Of a stretch of 64,000 nt of DNA, positions 21,548 through 34,289 are shown piece after piece; position 1 is the stretch's first letter; every line of letters starts with the position of its first letter. A program made the translations under genes and the position numbers. The notes beneath the pieces were generated by a model. That model had not been told where the DNA came from and did not search any database. It saw only the letters and a program-made list of their open reading frames with translations. Source of the DNA: Buddleja alternifolia (lineage: Eukaryota; Streptophyta; Magnoliopsida; Lamiales; Scrophulariaceae); the NCBI GenBank assembly GCA_019426215.1, contig CM033406.1, positions 2,929,001-2,993,000 on the forward strand, given 5' to 3'.

Positions 21548-22377
21548 TCATTATGCATCATATTTTATTAGACATATGATTTAGGAGGAATCCACTCTAT
21601 TTATGTCCAAAATTTTTTGAAAAGTTGTTACAAGTTATCAAACTTAAGGGGAACCTTAAAATTGTACTTGAAACATATTCCAAGTGTCAATGATCAAAAA
21701 CTTTCATATGCATGAACATCAACGCTCAGAATTATTTATGCACAATATGTTGACGCTAAAAATATAAAAGGATCTAAATTTCAAGCGTCAATATAAATTT
21801 AACAACGAATGGTATCTGTTGAGCGTTGAACCAATTCCATTCAATACTCAATATAAAATTGTTTATAAAACTCATGCATAAATTTTATAAGCTTCTTGAA
21901 GTAGTGGATAGACTCAACAGTCTATGTTGTACTCTATCTTCACGCTTCCATCACATCAAACTGGCGGGTAGTCAAAACTTTTCAAAATGGCTGTTCAGAA
22001 ATAACACGTGTCTATGTACGTGTTAGTGTACCATTAGACGCGTGTACTACACTCTGAAAATCCCAAACGTTTTTCAAAATTTAACTCTCGGATGTCAAAT
22101 AATTATATATGGGAGTTACCAAATGTAACTTCTCTCTCTTACACAAAACTCGCATCCGCAGTTAATATTTTCATGGCTAAGATTCAAAATTAAAAGAAAT
22201 TCTTTACACGTGTCTAAATCCTACAGAGACTAGAGAACACAAGTTTCAAAATTTTTCTTCTGTGTCATTTAAAACACAATTTTTGCAGCAAATTATTTAC
22301 TTTACTCTCTGCAAATTTTACTCTCTCTCTTTCTTTCAAAGCAAAAGAAAAATCTCAGTTCATCTCTTTCACTGAAA
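21548..22377 (+). other. B spacer between pol and the extra ORF
   Basis: About 830 bp without a credible gene. AACGCT and AAGCGTC words recur (about 21540, 21722, 21755, 21785 and 21822). A pyrimidine-rich stretch ending near 22370 precedes the ATG of the extra ORF and could include a splice acceptor; this was not resolved. Confidence 0.55.
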
Positions 22378-25300
22378 ATGGCACCAAAGAAATCTGCTTC
22401 TACTTTGGCCAAGCCTATCATCAAGGTGACTGAAGGCTTTGTTGTCGATTGGAAATTTCTTTATGAGCAACCTCAGATCAACCTAACTGATATGATGGAC
22501 ATGGTAACCATGGCTGGGCTCAAAACATTCGTTACTAAGTTTTCTATTTGTTTCCAACGGAAGTCGGCCTCTTCTGGAAAACTGCTAAACTCTCTGCAGA
22601 CAAGAAGTCTATCTCTTGTCTCATCCCTCTATCCAAGAAGGAGCCACCAAATGAATTTATTTTGTCTGCTGCTTCCATTGCCAAGAACTTCAATCTCCCA
22701 AATGAGAGTGAGGCATTGGATTGCATCACTTTGAATCAAATTAAAGAAGCATGGACAACCATGAGTGCTTATGAAGGTGTACCCTACAAACAACACTTTG
22801 AAAAGAAAGATCTGGTATCCAAATACCGACTGTTGGCTGACTTCTGTAGCAAGATTATAGAATGCAGAGTGGGTACCTTTGGTAAGGTGAACCCAGTGCA
22901 ATTTCAGATGATGACGGCGATACTCCTCAATCTCAAGATAAATTGGAGTGAGTATATATTTGGAAGGTTTAGAGACTATTTAAGCACCCCAAATAAACCT
23001 TATGGACTTATTTTGAGCGACCTATTGTATAAATCAGACCGTGTCAACCGCTGAACAAGACCAAGATGCTGGGAAAAAGAATTCTGAACAATCTGTTCAA
23101 TCCTCCCAAGGTTGGTGGTGCTGCTAGATCACTATCTGAGCATTTGGAAGTACGCGAAGCGTCAGATAAAGAAGCTGAGCGTCTAGTTCCAGAAGAAGCC
23201 GTGAAGCGTCCGACTGCAATAAAGAAGAGGGCTCCCAGAAAGCCCAAGGCTCAAGTCATTCCTTCTCCTGAAAAGGATGATGAGGATACTGATGAGGAGG
23301 CAGAGAACAAGATTCCTCTAATCAGGCGTAGGAAGCTGGAAGGGATTATTAAACAAATAGACTTTGAGGAACCATCTACCGCTCCTCCCGCTCAAACGCT
23401 CAAGCTCATTGAAGGAGTAAATGTAAAGAAGATCTTTAAGCGTACCAGGACAAGCAAGTGTCAAGCTGCTCCTGTTCCTGAGAAGCCTGAGACTGTTGAG
23501 GCAAGCGCTCAAGTTGCTGTTGAGGCAAGCGCTCACGTTGCGGTTAAGACAAGTTCTCAGGGTAAGTTTATTTCTTCCCACAACATTTCTATTCCTACAT
23601 CTGTAGAAGATCTTGCTCTTATAGAAGATAGTTCGTGTGTTACAGCTTTAGTTCCAGCTGCTGCTGAAGCATCAACAGACGTCCACCTAGATGTTGAGAT
23701 GACAGAAGTTGTGGCTATTGCCAAAGATGTTGCCACAGAAGCTGCTACACTTGAAGTAGAGGAACCTGCTCCCCAAACGATTCAAGAATCAATTAGTGTT
23801 CCGGCTATAACAGAGGCATGCTCAGAAACTCAGAGCGTTGCTGAAAAGGTTACAAAGCCAAGGCACTTCTTCAAGCTGGACCCACTGAAGACGATTGATC
23901 ATTCAATCAATTTTATGCCCCCAGCGCTCGAAGAAGACTTCATTCCAACTGGATATAATGAAGAAAGATACATTAATGCTGAGAATGACGTAGCCTCGCT
24001 AATTTACATCGATAATTAGATCAGGGATATAGTGTTCAACACCGAGCTGACAAAAATTGAGAGGAAGTACTATCTGGCCCTTCAACTTGGTAAATCTCCT
24101 GGTCAGATACCATCTTCTCTTATTCTTCAACAAGACAGACAAGGAGGAAGAACTCCTAGGTGTGATGTGGATCTTGCCTACTACCTGGATTATGGGCACA
24201 GTAAGTCTACTGGTTTTGCTCTGAGAGACTACAACATCAGAGTGTATGAACCTTTTCGCCCAGAGTTTCTCAACCCTTCAGAGGAAGTCTTAAACAGAGA
24301 AGGCTACACACATTTTCCTCTTATAGAAAACAGTGATGAGAACAAGAATTCTGTCAATCCTCTTCGACTCTGGAAGAACAAAGGAATTCATGCTGGTGAG
24401 CGTCTCGAATCTCTAACAGATTTAATCCAGACTGAAGCTGATGCATATTTTGATAGCGTCTGGAATGCTAACTATCAACCTGATAGATATCGCTTTGAGT
24501 CTATCAAAGATATCCATCATGAAGGCATTCAAGCTATGGTTAATTCTGAAACAGACTACTGTATGGTAGAAGTCAACTGGGTTGGAACGTATGTGGGCCA
24601 TAGATATACGTTCACAGAATTAGTTCAAGCTCCCCATCTATTTGGCATAGGCATGCATGACAAGAAGCGTCAATTTGCCAAGTATTTTCTTCTAAAGCGT
24701 CAAGAGCGAATTGGACCTGTTGATAAGTTGCCTAAATTTCAGCAACAGATAGAGCAGTGTATGCGTCAAGCGTTGCACAGACTGTCTATTACTCCTCTCC
24801 AATTCAACGCTCAAGCGTCCACTAGTGGCAGTTCATCTCCATCCTGTTTGAACTTCTCACCAAGTCACTGCGATGAAAACTTTCGATTGATGATGAAGAT
24901 CATGGCTCCCATTCCTCATTTTGACAAGATCTTCACTGACAATCTACGGAAGCCAAATGGCTCGAGGATTCAAAACTTCTAAGGTTATCCACTTCTACCT
25001 TCTATCCGACAAGAAGTAAGCGAACACTATGCTTATGTTCTTTCCTTACTTGAACGCAATCAAGGTATAGCTCGGGCAGTGTATCCGTATTTGGAAAACT
25101 ATTACTGCAGGTATGTGCCAGAAGCTCACAAGTTACAGCGCCTTCCTACAGATCGGATTATTGGATTTTCCTTGCATTACTGCCCAGATACATTATTTCT
25201 CATTCCAAAGACACAGTCAAGGATCTTCCCAAACCACGTATTGGACATCATGGGTCCAATGTACGTCCGAGCCAGAGATAGTCCGCTCCGCACCTTCATT

Positions 25301-26557
25301 CAAGGGACTTGCATCTCTCTCTCACGCCTAACTAAACTTCTAGAAGCTGCTTCAAATTCATATGTAGAGATAGCAAATTGGAACTTCTAATTTGATGATT
25401 TTCGCCAACCAGAGTTAGCTCCTGAGGAAAAATTTTCTAAGTTAGTTGAAGCGTCTGCACCCTCCGAAGTTGAAAATATTTCAGCGTCTGCTGAAGAACC
25501 AGTTCAAGTGTCTCAACCAGAGGATATTCCTGACGTTCCTGAACTTGTTATTACTGATACTGCTGAGGATCTTCAAACTGATGTACGAGGTACAATATTT
25601 GATCTTGCATATCAAGCTCCCCTTGACTCACTCAAGCATACATCCAGATTCAAGCGACCGGCTCCTCAAGCGGTTCTATCGGATGTGGGTCCAGCGTTTG
25701 GACCTTTACTGAAATCTGTCTTAGAGGAGATGAGCAATCAAGCTACTCAAAATGAAGAATCTCTTTACTAGATTAAGACAGATCTGGCAAAGATTAAATC
25801 TCAAATCATGAACGCTCAAATAGGTCATATGAAAGGTTCTGCGCAAATGGCTGTGGATGAGTGTCGTAGAGAATTTCAAGAGATGAATGATGCTACCAAC
25901 GCTAAGCTTCTCGCAATGAATGAACAGTTTGACAAACGTTTTAATGATATTACAGCTTCATTGTCTCAGATTGCCTCTCAGGTTAGCCTACTCACAGAAC
26001 ATTTTCTGAAGGCTGATGATGGCAATAAGGGGGAAGAGAAGTGAAATGGAGAAAAGAAAAGAGCATCTGGTTCAAGAGCTCAAGATCCTCCTCCTCCGCC
26101 GAAGCGTCAGCATTTATCTACTCTCTCTGAGTCAAGACTCCCATCTTGGATACCTGCTTATGGAGTAAGTGATCCTGCTGGAGCGCCTAGTAGAACGCTA
26201 AGAGAACCTCCACTAGCTCTATATCCAAATCTACCAATACCTACTAGAGCACGGCTTGAACAGTTTGACATTCCTCTTCAAAGAACGTCGATTCCAGAAC
26301 CGACAGATCCAAGAATTTTAGTTGAAGAAAGGCAGATGTCTGACTTCAACCTAACTTTCAGAATTTGCTTAAGGTATATTGGTATTGACCCAACTGATTG
26401 GGACAAGCACTTTGCTGATTTCAAGAAGAGACAAAAGGAAGAGAATAAGCTCATAATCAGTAAAGATCATGAAGCGATGATGACCTTGGAGGATAGCATA
26501 ACTGAAGCTATTCGAGCTGAAATATCCAAGCGATACAAAGTTAAACCAAGTCGTTAA
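22378..26557 (+). pseudogene. B extra 3' ORF (SIRE env-like class)
   Basis: Starts at ATG 22378 (M-A-P-K-K-S-A, basic). Frameshifts near 22540 and 23050 and five single stops (24017, 24980, 25388, 25769, 26042) break what is otherwise one frame to 26557. The N-terminal domain (22378-23054) has a helical W/F-pattern resembling the extra ORF of D and E. The middle has a Lys/Arg-rich run (about 23216-23260), an acidic run (about 23272-23310) and Ala/Glu-rich repeats. Around 25700-26040 a long heptad pattern suggests a coiled coil. I see no signal peptide or membrane segment, so envelope is only a positional label. Function unknown; a nuclear or particle-associated role fits the composition better. 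Confidence 0.72.
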
Positions 26558-26795
26558 AGTTTTTTGGTTTACATTATCTATGTTCTTGTCTCTTATGCTT
26601 GTTTAGTTGTAAAAATGCCTATAATCATTTATATATATAAAATGCATTTTTCAGCTGAAACAACTCGTTGAAGCGTAACTAACTTTACTAACCTTATCTA
26701 ACCAAAGCTAACTTTTATTTTGGCTATTTAACTCTTGAACTATAAAAGAGTAAGTATTGCCATCATCAAAAAGGGGGAAATTTTTAGAAATTTCA
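26558..26795 (+). promoter_or_regulatory. B 3' untranslated region with polypurine tract
   Basis: AAAAAGGGGGAAA (26768-26780) is the likely plus-strand primer. Fifteen bases lie between it and the TGTTAG taken as LTR start, more than usual, so the LTR border is less certain than for the other elements. Confidence 0.6.
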
Positions 26796-28351
26796 TGTTA
26801 GATGTTTTGATGATGACAATTAGGAGTTTATGTTAGACCCCAAAATATGTAAGTTTGATTTTAGTAGAAATCATATATAAGCTTTGAAGCGTTAGATTTG
26901 TAATAGGCTTTATAGGCTTCGTTCTGTTTTATTCTAGATTGTTAGGCTAAGTAGTCTTAAGCTAAGCGTTTGATGAATTCTGAGTGAGCTTATCAGTAGC
27001 TAAGTTTGAAGACTCAAGCGCCTGAAGTCTGAATGAAGATGAAGTTTCCAAGCGTCTAAATATCCAGCTATATCAAGCGTTACCTTATTAGGCAGAACCA
27101 ATTCAAGGATGGATAAGTGTCTATCAATGATGGATTTTACCTGAATTTATTTCCAAGTCCAGAAGGAGTTTAATGCAATTATTCTCAGAGCATTAAATAT
27201 CAACGGGTATTTAATTCAAATGCATTAAATGCTGATAAGAGCATTAAATGTGATAAGCACTTTCATACGTATGGAGAAGCCACCCTATTGCACTGTCAAC
27301 TTTTCACAGACTGCAGCACCAACTTTTGTGCAGCAGATTTTCAGGAAAAAGGACAAAAGTTGTTCACTCGCGGAAGTGAGAGACACGCGCCTGTGCATGT
27401 GTCAAACAGACACTTTTCCAATAATGTCTATAAATAGGACTTCAACAACAAGCCAAAAATAACGATCAATTCCAAGCCAAATTGCTGTTGTATTGAAGTC
27501 TCATTCCTTAAACTCTCAGAAAAGTTAGAATATTTAAGCAAACATTCTCCTTGCTTTTCTTCAATTCCTGAGACAGTCAACCAATATCTCAAACATTATT
27601 TTTGAAGAAACCCACACTACTATTAAGATATTCACAAGTTGTTTGAACTTCATCAAAATCAAACAAACCGTTTAGAAAAACCTCATCCAAGCCTCGCAAT
27701 CTTGTGAAGTCGAAGTTGGATACTTGTATTATTTCTGGGTGAAAGAAGCAAGGGGATAAAAGTGATTTGGAGCAGAAATCTATGTGATCAAGGAGCTCAA
27801 GTCATCAACATCCATCTCTCCCTAATTTGTAGAAGTTTCTGTGTGATTCTTTGAGAACCATCTTAGTAGATTGCCTCCAAGTGTTCGAGGAGAAGAAGGA
27901 CATAGTTGGGATTACACCACCCAACGAACCTTACAAATATCGTGCTCTTTACTTTACAGTCATTCTTCATATTATTATATCTTTGTATAACACTGTTAAG
28001 TAAAACTCAAGAGAACAGTAAGCAACTAAAACATTTTCTTGTGACGCTAAAGCTTTCAAAAGAGAAGATTCTAAAATTATTCCGTTGTGCTAACACTGAT
28101 TAAAGAACTGAACGCTTAAACCTATTTGGTTAAAGTATTCAAATCTTAAAGTCTAAGTTAACTTTCTAAAACAGTCTTCATCAGACGCTTAACCTAAGCG
28201 TCTATATTTAAAGTAAACGCTTAGTCAAGCGTCTATATTTCAAGCGTCCAAAACATTTTAATATGAATCTTTTTGAGGTCGAAAAAGATTTCAGGGTCTA
28301 TTCAACCCCCTCTCCCTTCTAGACCCTTTCGTATGCCACTTGAGACCAACA
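26796..28351 (+). repeat. B 3' LTR
   Basis: About 1556 bp, from TGTTAGATG (with the GATGATGACAA typical of SIRE LTR starts) to GACCAACA. TATAAATA at 27429-27436 is a likely TATA box. Near the end, AGACGCTT-AACCT-AAGCGTCT (28183-28203) and ACGCTT-AGTC-AAGCGT (28217-28232) are inverted pairs of the word found throughout B. The other LTR is left of the window, so identity cannot be judged. Confidence 0.8.
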
Positions 28352-29570
28352 ATGCGTGAGCCTTTGACCTGAGTAATCAAGTTGAAGATGTGCTTGTGAC
28401 ATCAAGTTTTTCATTAGAGTAGTTAGATCCAATTCACCCGTTGGTGGGGTCGACCTCGAAGTACGGTTTGATGGGCAAGTAGCAGTCTTAACTGGTTAGA
28501 AAAATGGAATTCAGTGTCTCAAAAGTAAACGAGAAGTATCCTATGCGATCATGGGTAAATGAGATTAAAGTCTCTGGCCAAAGCTCATGAACTAACTCGT
28601 GTTTGACACGGAGGGTAGTTTTGTAATCTCATGTTACTATGATTCTTAGCATATCATCGAGTCCTATGAGTTTGACATATTCCATGATTCTCACTTGATC
28701 GGGATACGTCAGTGAAGGACTTATACTCATACAGTATTCATAATCTAGAGGTTCGTAATGACATAGTCATTTCGTACTCGGTTGGGCTACGATGTGGGGC
28801 CACGGTGCTGGCTAGGTGTCACCCACATACTTTAGCATCCTCCCATTATCAATCGAGATGAACCTAGAGAGTCGCGCTATAGGAATAGACAGGGAAATCG
28901 ATTGTTGTATTTGGAGGGCGTTTTGGTAATTTGTCCTTTGGAAGGACGAATTAATTAAATGGGCGAATTAATTGGATTAAACATAGATATTAAATTAATT
29001 ATGTTGACTGGGTCAACTATGATATTAATTAATTATTCAGTTAATTAATTAATTAGAATATTAATTTAATATGTATATTTAATTGGATTAAATATTTGAG
29101 GATTAAATTAATTGGGCTAAGATGAATAAGTCAATGTAGCCCAAGAAAAGTCCAATTGGGCCTTTAAGGGCGTGTGTTTTGGTGGGCTTGGTTGGAGGCT
29201 TTATTTAATCCTCCAACACAAGCTAGAAAACATAACAGTTCGAAATTCACAATACTGAAATCCTCCACCAGAAATACAACGCAGAGAAATGAAATTCTCA
29301 TCCTCTCTCTCTCTCTCATCTAGCCGCCCCTGGAGAAAAAAGATGGAGATTTTCAGAGTTAATTTTGATGCGTGATTATCTAGAGACGGGACACGTGGAC
29401 CGTTGATTGCAGATTTGAAGATTCGCGGGGATTGATTGAATACGCGAAAAGGTAAGTTTTCGCTTTCGTCCATTTTTAATTAAAATCAACGAACAACGAA
29501 TTGATCTTGGCTGTGGGAATTCGGATATGAATTTAAATTTTCGCTGTGCATGATACCAGGATTCCCAACA
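28352..29570 (+). mobile_element. Element F: 3' part of a plus-strand copia LTR
   Basis: This sequence matches, in reverse orientation, the LTR of G (compare 36246-37450), beginning in the middle of the LTR where B was inserted. It ends TTCCCAACA at 29570 and is followed by G LTR sequence, not by a PBS, so it is a 3' or solo LTR. ATAAA (29571-29575) is the expected target duplication. The intact sister LTR of G has one ATAAA at the same place (37038-37042), which proves the insertion. No credible gene; the 29201-29473 antisense frame is ignored. Confidence 0.78.
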
Positions 29571-30392
29571 ATAAACCTTTTATTCTTATATCCCAGTCAA
29601 GTGAGAGTCATGATTTACTCAAACTCATAGGACTTGACCATATGCTTAACTCATAATGAATCGAGGTCACTGAATATACTCTTATGTCCAACATGAGTAT
29701 CTCTAATGCTTTGGTCAAAGTCTTTGACCTCACCCATTCATGACGACATAGTATATTTAGCTCATTCACTATGAGAGAATAAATTCCATTTTACTAATCA
29801 GTTAAGATTGCTACTTGCCCATCAAGCCACACTTCGAGGTTGACCCCACCAACTGGTGATTTGGATCTAACTACTCTAATGACAGACTTGATGTCACAAG
29901 CACATCTTCAACGTGATAACTCAGGTCTAAGGTTCACGCGTACCTATCACAACTTATTAGTTTTATCATTGACTGTCATTGAGTGAAAACCCATGTGATA
30001 TAACTGATGCGAGTCGTGTTCGAACTCATCAGTCTGACTTTTGTGTCTATGACATAAGTTCCTACTATCATATTCATAATGTTCGACTGGCACTTTCCCG
30101 TCAAAACTTATATCATACAAGTCTCTATATAGTAATGATGTTCAACTAATACTCTCTTCCACTTGCGAACCAATTTAGATACTAAGGATCAAACACCTCT
30201 AATGCCATTTTCCCTAACCCATAAGGAGTAGAAGGTTCGCCTTATTATCAATGACTATACGTTGTTTATGAAACCTTACAAATGCCTACAAGAAACAACA
30301 TGAAGTGCCTTTCATTAATATCAGAATGTTTAGTTACAATTGAATGCTCTATAATTCTATCCTCTATGACATTTGAAAGCATAACACTAACA
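29571..30392 (-). repeat. G 3' LTR, outer part
   Basis: 822 bp on the minus strand, starting TGTTAGTGTTATG at 30392 and truncated at 29571 by F. It aligns with 37038-37485 plus 50608-50982 of the 5' LTR. Confidence 0.83.
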
Positions 30393-30407
30393 ATCTCTCA
30401 CTTGCAC

Positions 30408-31960
30408 TCAATGCCATTTGCTATGGTATTTTATACCTATATTTTCAAGATGTCTTTCTAGCACCGCCAGTGACAATGTCTTAGTTAATGGGTCAGCGAC
30501 ATTGTCTGTTGAGGCTATTTTCTGAATAGATATTTCTCCTCTGGTAACGATCTCTCTTATGATGTGATATCTTCTCTCTATGTGTTTGGACTTGTTGTGA
30601 GACCCTGGTTCCTTTTTCTGTGCTATTGCTCTAGTGCTGTCACAATAAAGGGGCAACAAAAGCTCCACGCTTCGAACCACTTGAAGTTCTCCAAGAAACC
30701 TCCTTAGCCAAACAACTTCTTTAGGCAGCTACATATTTAGCCTCGGTGGTGGAATCCGCGGTTGTGCTTTGCTTGGAACTTTTCCAAGTCACCGCCTCAC
30801 CGTTGAGGGTGAATATGAACCCCGAGGTGGATTTTTGGTCATTGACATCTAATTGGAAATTTAAGTCGGTGTAACCATCCACTCTTAAGTCACCACACCC
30901 ATAGATGAGAATCATATCCTTAGTTCTCTTCAGATACTTTTGGATATTTTTCAGAGCTATCTAATGTTCCTTGCCTGGGTTTGCTTGAAATCAACTAACA
31001 ACACTTACTGCATAAGCAATGTCACATCGAGTACATAGCATTGCGTACATCAGGATACCCATTACAGATGCATAGGCTACAGTGCTCATCTCCTTTCTAT
31101 CTTCCTTACTTTGCGGACACATAGTTTTTTAAAGATGCACCCCGTGCCTCATTGGCAGGAAACCTTTCTTAGAATCCTCCATCCTAAATCTCTTCAGGAC
31201 CTTTTCTAAGTAAAGGGCTTGAGAGAGCCCTGTCATTCTATTTGTTTGATCTCTATAGATTCAAATCCCTAGAATGTAAGTAGCTTCTCTCAAGTCTTTT
31301 ATGGAGAAAGTACTGGAAAGCCCTATAAGCAATATGTCATCTGCGTATAACACAAGGAATGATATCTTGCTCCCACTAACCTTCTTATAAACACATACTC
31401 ATCTTCGTTTTTGATGAAGTCAAATCCTTTGGCTGTCTCATCAAATCGTAGATTCCAGCTACAAGATGCGTGCTTAAGTCCATAAATGTATTTTTCTAGC
31501 TTGCACATCTTATGGATACCATCCTCGGATACAAAACCTTTGGACTGTTCCATATAGATATCCTCTTCCAGGAATCTATTCAGAAAAGCAGTTTTGACAT
31601 CCATCTGCCATATCTCATAGTCAAGTGGAGTTGCTATTGCAAGTAGAATTCTTATAGACTTGATCATAGCTACTGGCAAAAAGGTTTCTTAGTAGTCAAT
31701 TCCTTCCTTTTGACTATACCCTTTTGCCACTAGCCTAACTTCATATGTGTCAACCTTGCCATTAACACCAATCTTTCTCTTATAAATCCATTTACACCCA
31801 ATTGGTATAATACCATCAGGCCGATCTACAAGTGTCCAGACTTGGTTTGAATGCATCGAGTCTATTTTTGTTTGCATAGTTTCACACCATCTTGCAGCAT
31901 CACATCCACTATCGCTTGATCATATGTGGAGGGATCATCTCCATGACGCTCCTTTAATAA
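30408..31960 (-). pseudogene. pol: G pol: reverse transcriptase and RNase H
   Basis: On the minus strand, broken pieces hold the pre-RT W-T-L-V-D segment and K-W-I-Y-K-R-K (31877-31689), Q-M-D-V-K-T-A-F-L-N and Y-G-L-K-H-A (31679-31323), a Y-A-D-D active site near 31340, and RNase H with S-W/T-W-K-S-S-K-Q, T-E-A and a D-S-T segment (30915-30408). Stops and frameshifts separate the pieces. Ends 15 bp from the 3' LTR, separated by a polypurine stretch (30393-30405). Confidence 0.83.
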
Positions 31961-32044
31961 AGAATAGATGCCCAGCTCCCTCTACAGGAGATATCCATAC
32001 CTCTCAGGCAATTGAGGTACCCTATTTGATCTTTGCGATTGTGG

Positions 32045-32899
32045 TTACGTTATAGAAGGTTCGGTTCTTACTTCCTGTGTAAATGTATCCAATGGAGTTT
32101 CATTTTGTTCTTCAAGAACAATGTTTCTACGCGCTCCACCTTCTTGAATGAACTCATCTTTAAGAAAGTGGGCTTGAAAAGCTACGATGATCCTTTGATC
32201 ATCATGCAGGTAAACGAGGTATCCCATGGAATCCTCAGGATAACCAACAAAATGCCTTTTTAAGGATCTAGCCTCCAACTTGTCTACTTTAGTCTTTTTG
32301 ACATAAGCAGAACATCCCCAAATCTTATTGTGATTAAGACTTGGTTTCCTATTTCTCCATATTTCATATGGGGTCTTAGGAACGGACTTGGACAGACATC
32401 TATTTAAGATATGTACAGCTGTAAGGAGTATGTGACCCCACAGTGAAATGGGTAAGTTAGTGTAGCTGAGCATGGAGCGAACCATGTCCAACAAAGTTCG
32501 ATTCCTTCGCTCGGCTACTCCATTCAACTGCGGTTTCGCTGGAGGTGTGAGTTGTAATATTATACCATTCTCTCTAAGGTATTCATCAAACTCCGCATTC
32601 ATATATTCTCCTCCTCGGTCAGATCGAAGAGACTTTATATGTTGCGTAGTTTGATTTTCCACTAAAACCTTGAATTCTTTGAATCTGTCAATGGATTCAG
32701 ACTTATGCTTCATCAAGTACACTAGAATATATCTTGAATGGTCATCTGTGAATGTGATGAAGTAAAGGAAACCTCCACGAGCCATTTCTCCAAATGGTCT
32801 ACAAACATTAGTATGCACTAAACCTAAGATTTGTGAGGCACTTTCAGAAGTCCCATGTGAAAGGGGATCTAGCCATTTTGCCCTTGAGACAAGATTCAC
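32045..32899 (-). pseudogene. pol: G pol: integrase core and C-terminus
   Basis: A 284-codon open frame. It has H-T-N-V-C-R-P where the first catalytic Asp (T-D-V-C-G-P in A) should be, so that Asp reads Asn. S-D-R-G-G-E-Y carries the second Asp and [12 protein letters not shown] the Glu. The copia-specific C-terminal W-G-C-x-A-Y-V-K and H-F-V-G-Y segments follow. A D-to-N change at the first catalytic residue would alone inactivate integrase. Confidence 0.83.
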
Positions 32900-33614
32900 G
32901 AGTAGGATAGGGATCCAATCCCAATGGACCTATTAGTCCATCTTTCTCCATTTTATGAATTTTGTGCTCGCCGGCATGGCCTAGTCTAAGATGACAAATT
33001 AATATTTGGTTAACTCCTTGCCTACCACGTTTCCTTTGTATAGTATTTACAGCACACTCATTCTGGACATTAAGGTAATACAAACCATTCGCTAAAGAAG
33101 CAAAGCCTACTAATTTATTACCATAATAAATGTTGCAGTGTTCGTCAATAAAACGGAAAGTATAACCATGCTTAACTAAAAAGGGAATTGAAATAATGTT
33201 ACTAAGCCCATTGGGCAAAACCAAAATATTATTTAGAAATAGTAAATGTCCAAAATTTAAAAGCAATGAGGTAGATCCAATTCCAGTAGTCGCGATGCTT
33301 TGCCCGCTACCTACTCTTATCTCTCTTATCTTCACCTCATCATGGCCCAGCTTCCTACTTTGTTCCAGATTCTGATTCACACAACATACGTGAATATTGG
33401 CTCCTGAATCAAGAATCCAAGAAGTGGAATATATGGTAATAGAACAATTAGTTTCAAAAACATAAAGTTCCTTACGTTTCGCTCCTTTGTTCATATTTGG
33501 ATAGTCTCTTCTCCAGTGGCCTAGCTCACCACAGCATAAGCACTTGTCTTCATATCTTTCCCTCTTATTCCTCCCTCCCTGCACTTTGTTACGAGTTCCC
33601 TTGGATGCTCCCAT
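32844..33614 (-). pseudogene. pol: G gag C-terminus, protease and pre-integrase
   Basis: A 256-codon open frame. Near its start is a zinc knuckle C-L-C-C-G-E-L-G-H-W-R-R-D-Y, in which the last Cys is Tyr. W-I-L-D-S-G-A-N follows with the protease D-S-G. L-S-N-I-I-S-I-P and the histidine/cysteine segment L-R-L-G-H-A-G and S-C-L-K-G-K-M lead into integrase. It overlaps the next integrase frame by 56 bp in another frame, which marks a frameshift near 32870. Confidence 0.83.
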
Positions 33615-34289
33615 TCGCTAATTGTTGTTATTATCCCTTTGTTCATCCAATGAATTAGGAACAGTGACATCAAATAGATTATTGCACTTATCTGCCCTTA
33701 TTTGATTCTGAGCAACCTTGAGTTTATCCAGTAGCCCAGCTAATGAACCCTCAATGTCATTCATGTCAAAGTTTATGACAAAATAATAGAATGAATCATG
33801 GAGTGACTGTAAGATGAGGTCAACTTAGAGATGTAGATCCATATAAAAATTCAAAGATTTAAGTTTCCCTATCATGGTCATCATTTTGAAAACATGTTCT
33901 CCTACATCCTCACCTTCATCCATCTTAGTTCGGAAGAGATCTCTTGATATAAAATATCTGGCGGTCTTACCGCGTTCTCCAAATAACTCATCCAAGTGAA
34001 GGATAATATCTCTTGCATCATCCATCTTATCATGGGATCTTTTCAACTCAATGCAAATGGAGCTTAAGATGTACGCTCTTGCTCTATAGTTGTCATAACA
34101 CCAATCCCAATGAGCCAGGCGAACTTCATCACCTTCATCTCTTCCAGGAATGGAAGGACGACCAGCTTCCAATACATAATCTATGGATTCACTACTAAGG
34201 ACCATCCTTAATTTTGTGAGCCATTCTATGTAATTTGGTGCAGTAAGAATGGTATTCTCCATCAATTTTGATAGTGGTTTTGGAGACAT
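33615..34289 (-). pseudogene. gag: G gag, N-terminal part
   Basis: ATG at 34289 begins M-S-P-K-P-L-S-K. The UBN2-like gag domain (W-L-x-x-L-R-M-V-L-S, Y-V-L-E, A-R-A-Y-I-L-S-S) runs to a TAA near 33825, in a context where CAA is expected. The same frame continues (V-D-L-I-L-Q-S-L) to another stop just before 33614. Confidence 0.8.

Larger units (their letters stand above)
1..28351 (+). mobile_element. Element B: SIRE/Maximus-like Ty1/copia retrotransposon, interrupted twice
   Basis: A large plus-strand copia element whose 5' LTR and start lie left of the window. Its visible parts are 1-179, 10107-13765 and 20070-28351; A and C fill the gaps. Gag with zinc knuckle, protease, integrase, reverse transcriptase and RNase H are followed by a long extra ORF and a 3' LTR. 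The order PR-INT-RT-RH marks copia, and the extra 3' ORF with a coiled coil marks the SIRE/Maximus lineage. Many stop codons show that it is dead. It was itself inserted in a copia LTR (F). The right flank begins ATGCG (28352-28356), the expected duplication, but the left copy is outside the window. Confidence 0.85.

Noticed and set aside
22544..23581. Antisense frames opposite the B extra ORF
   Set aside because: Mirror of the sense coding bias.
27229..28103. Short frames in the B 3' LTR
   Set aside because: LTR sequence with TATA box and motif repeats; frames under 80 codons and no homology.
29300..29322. CT microsatellite as regulatory element in F
   Set aside because: Short simple repeat, no further support.
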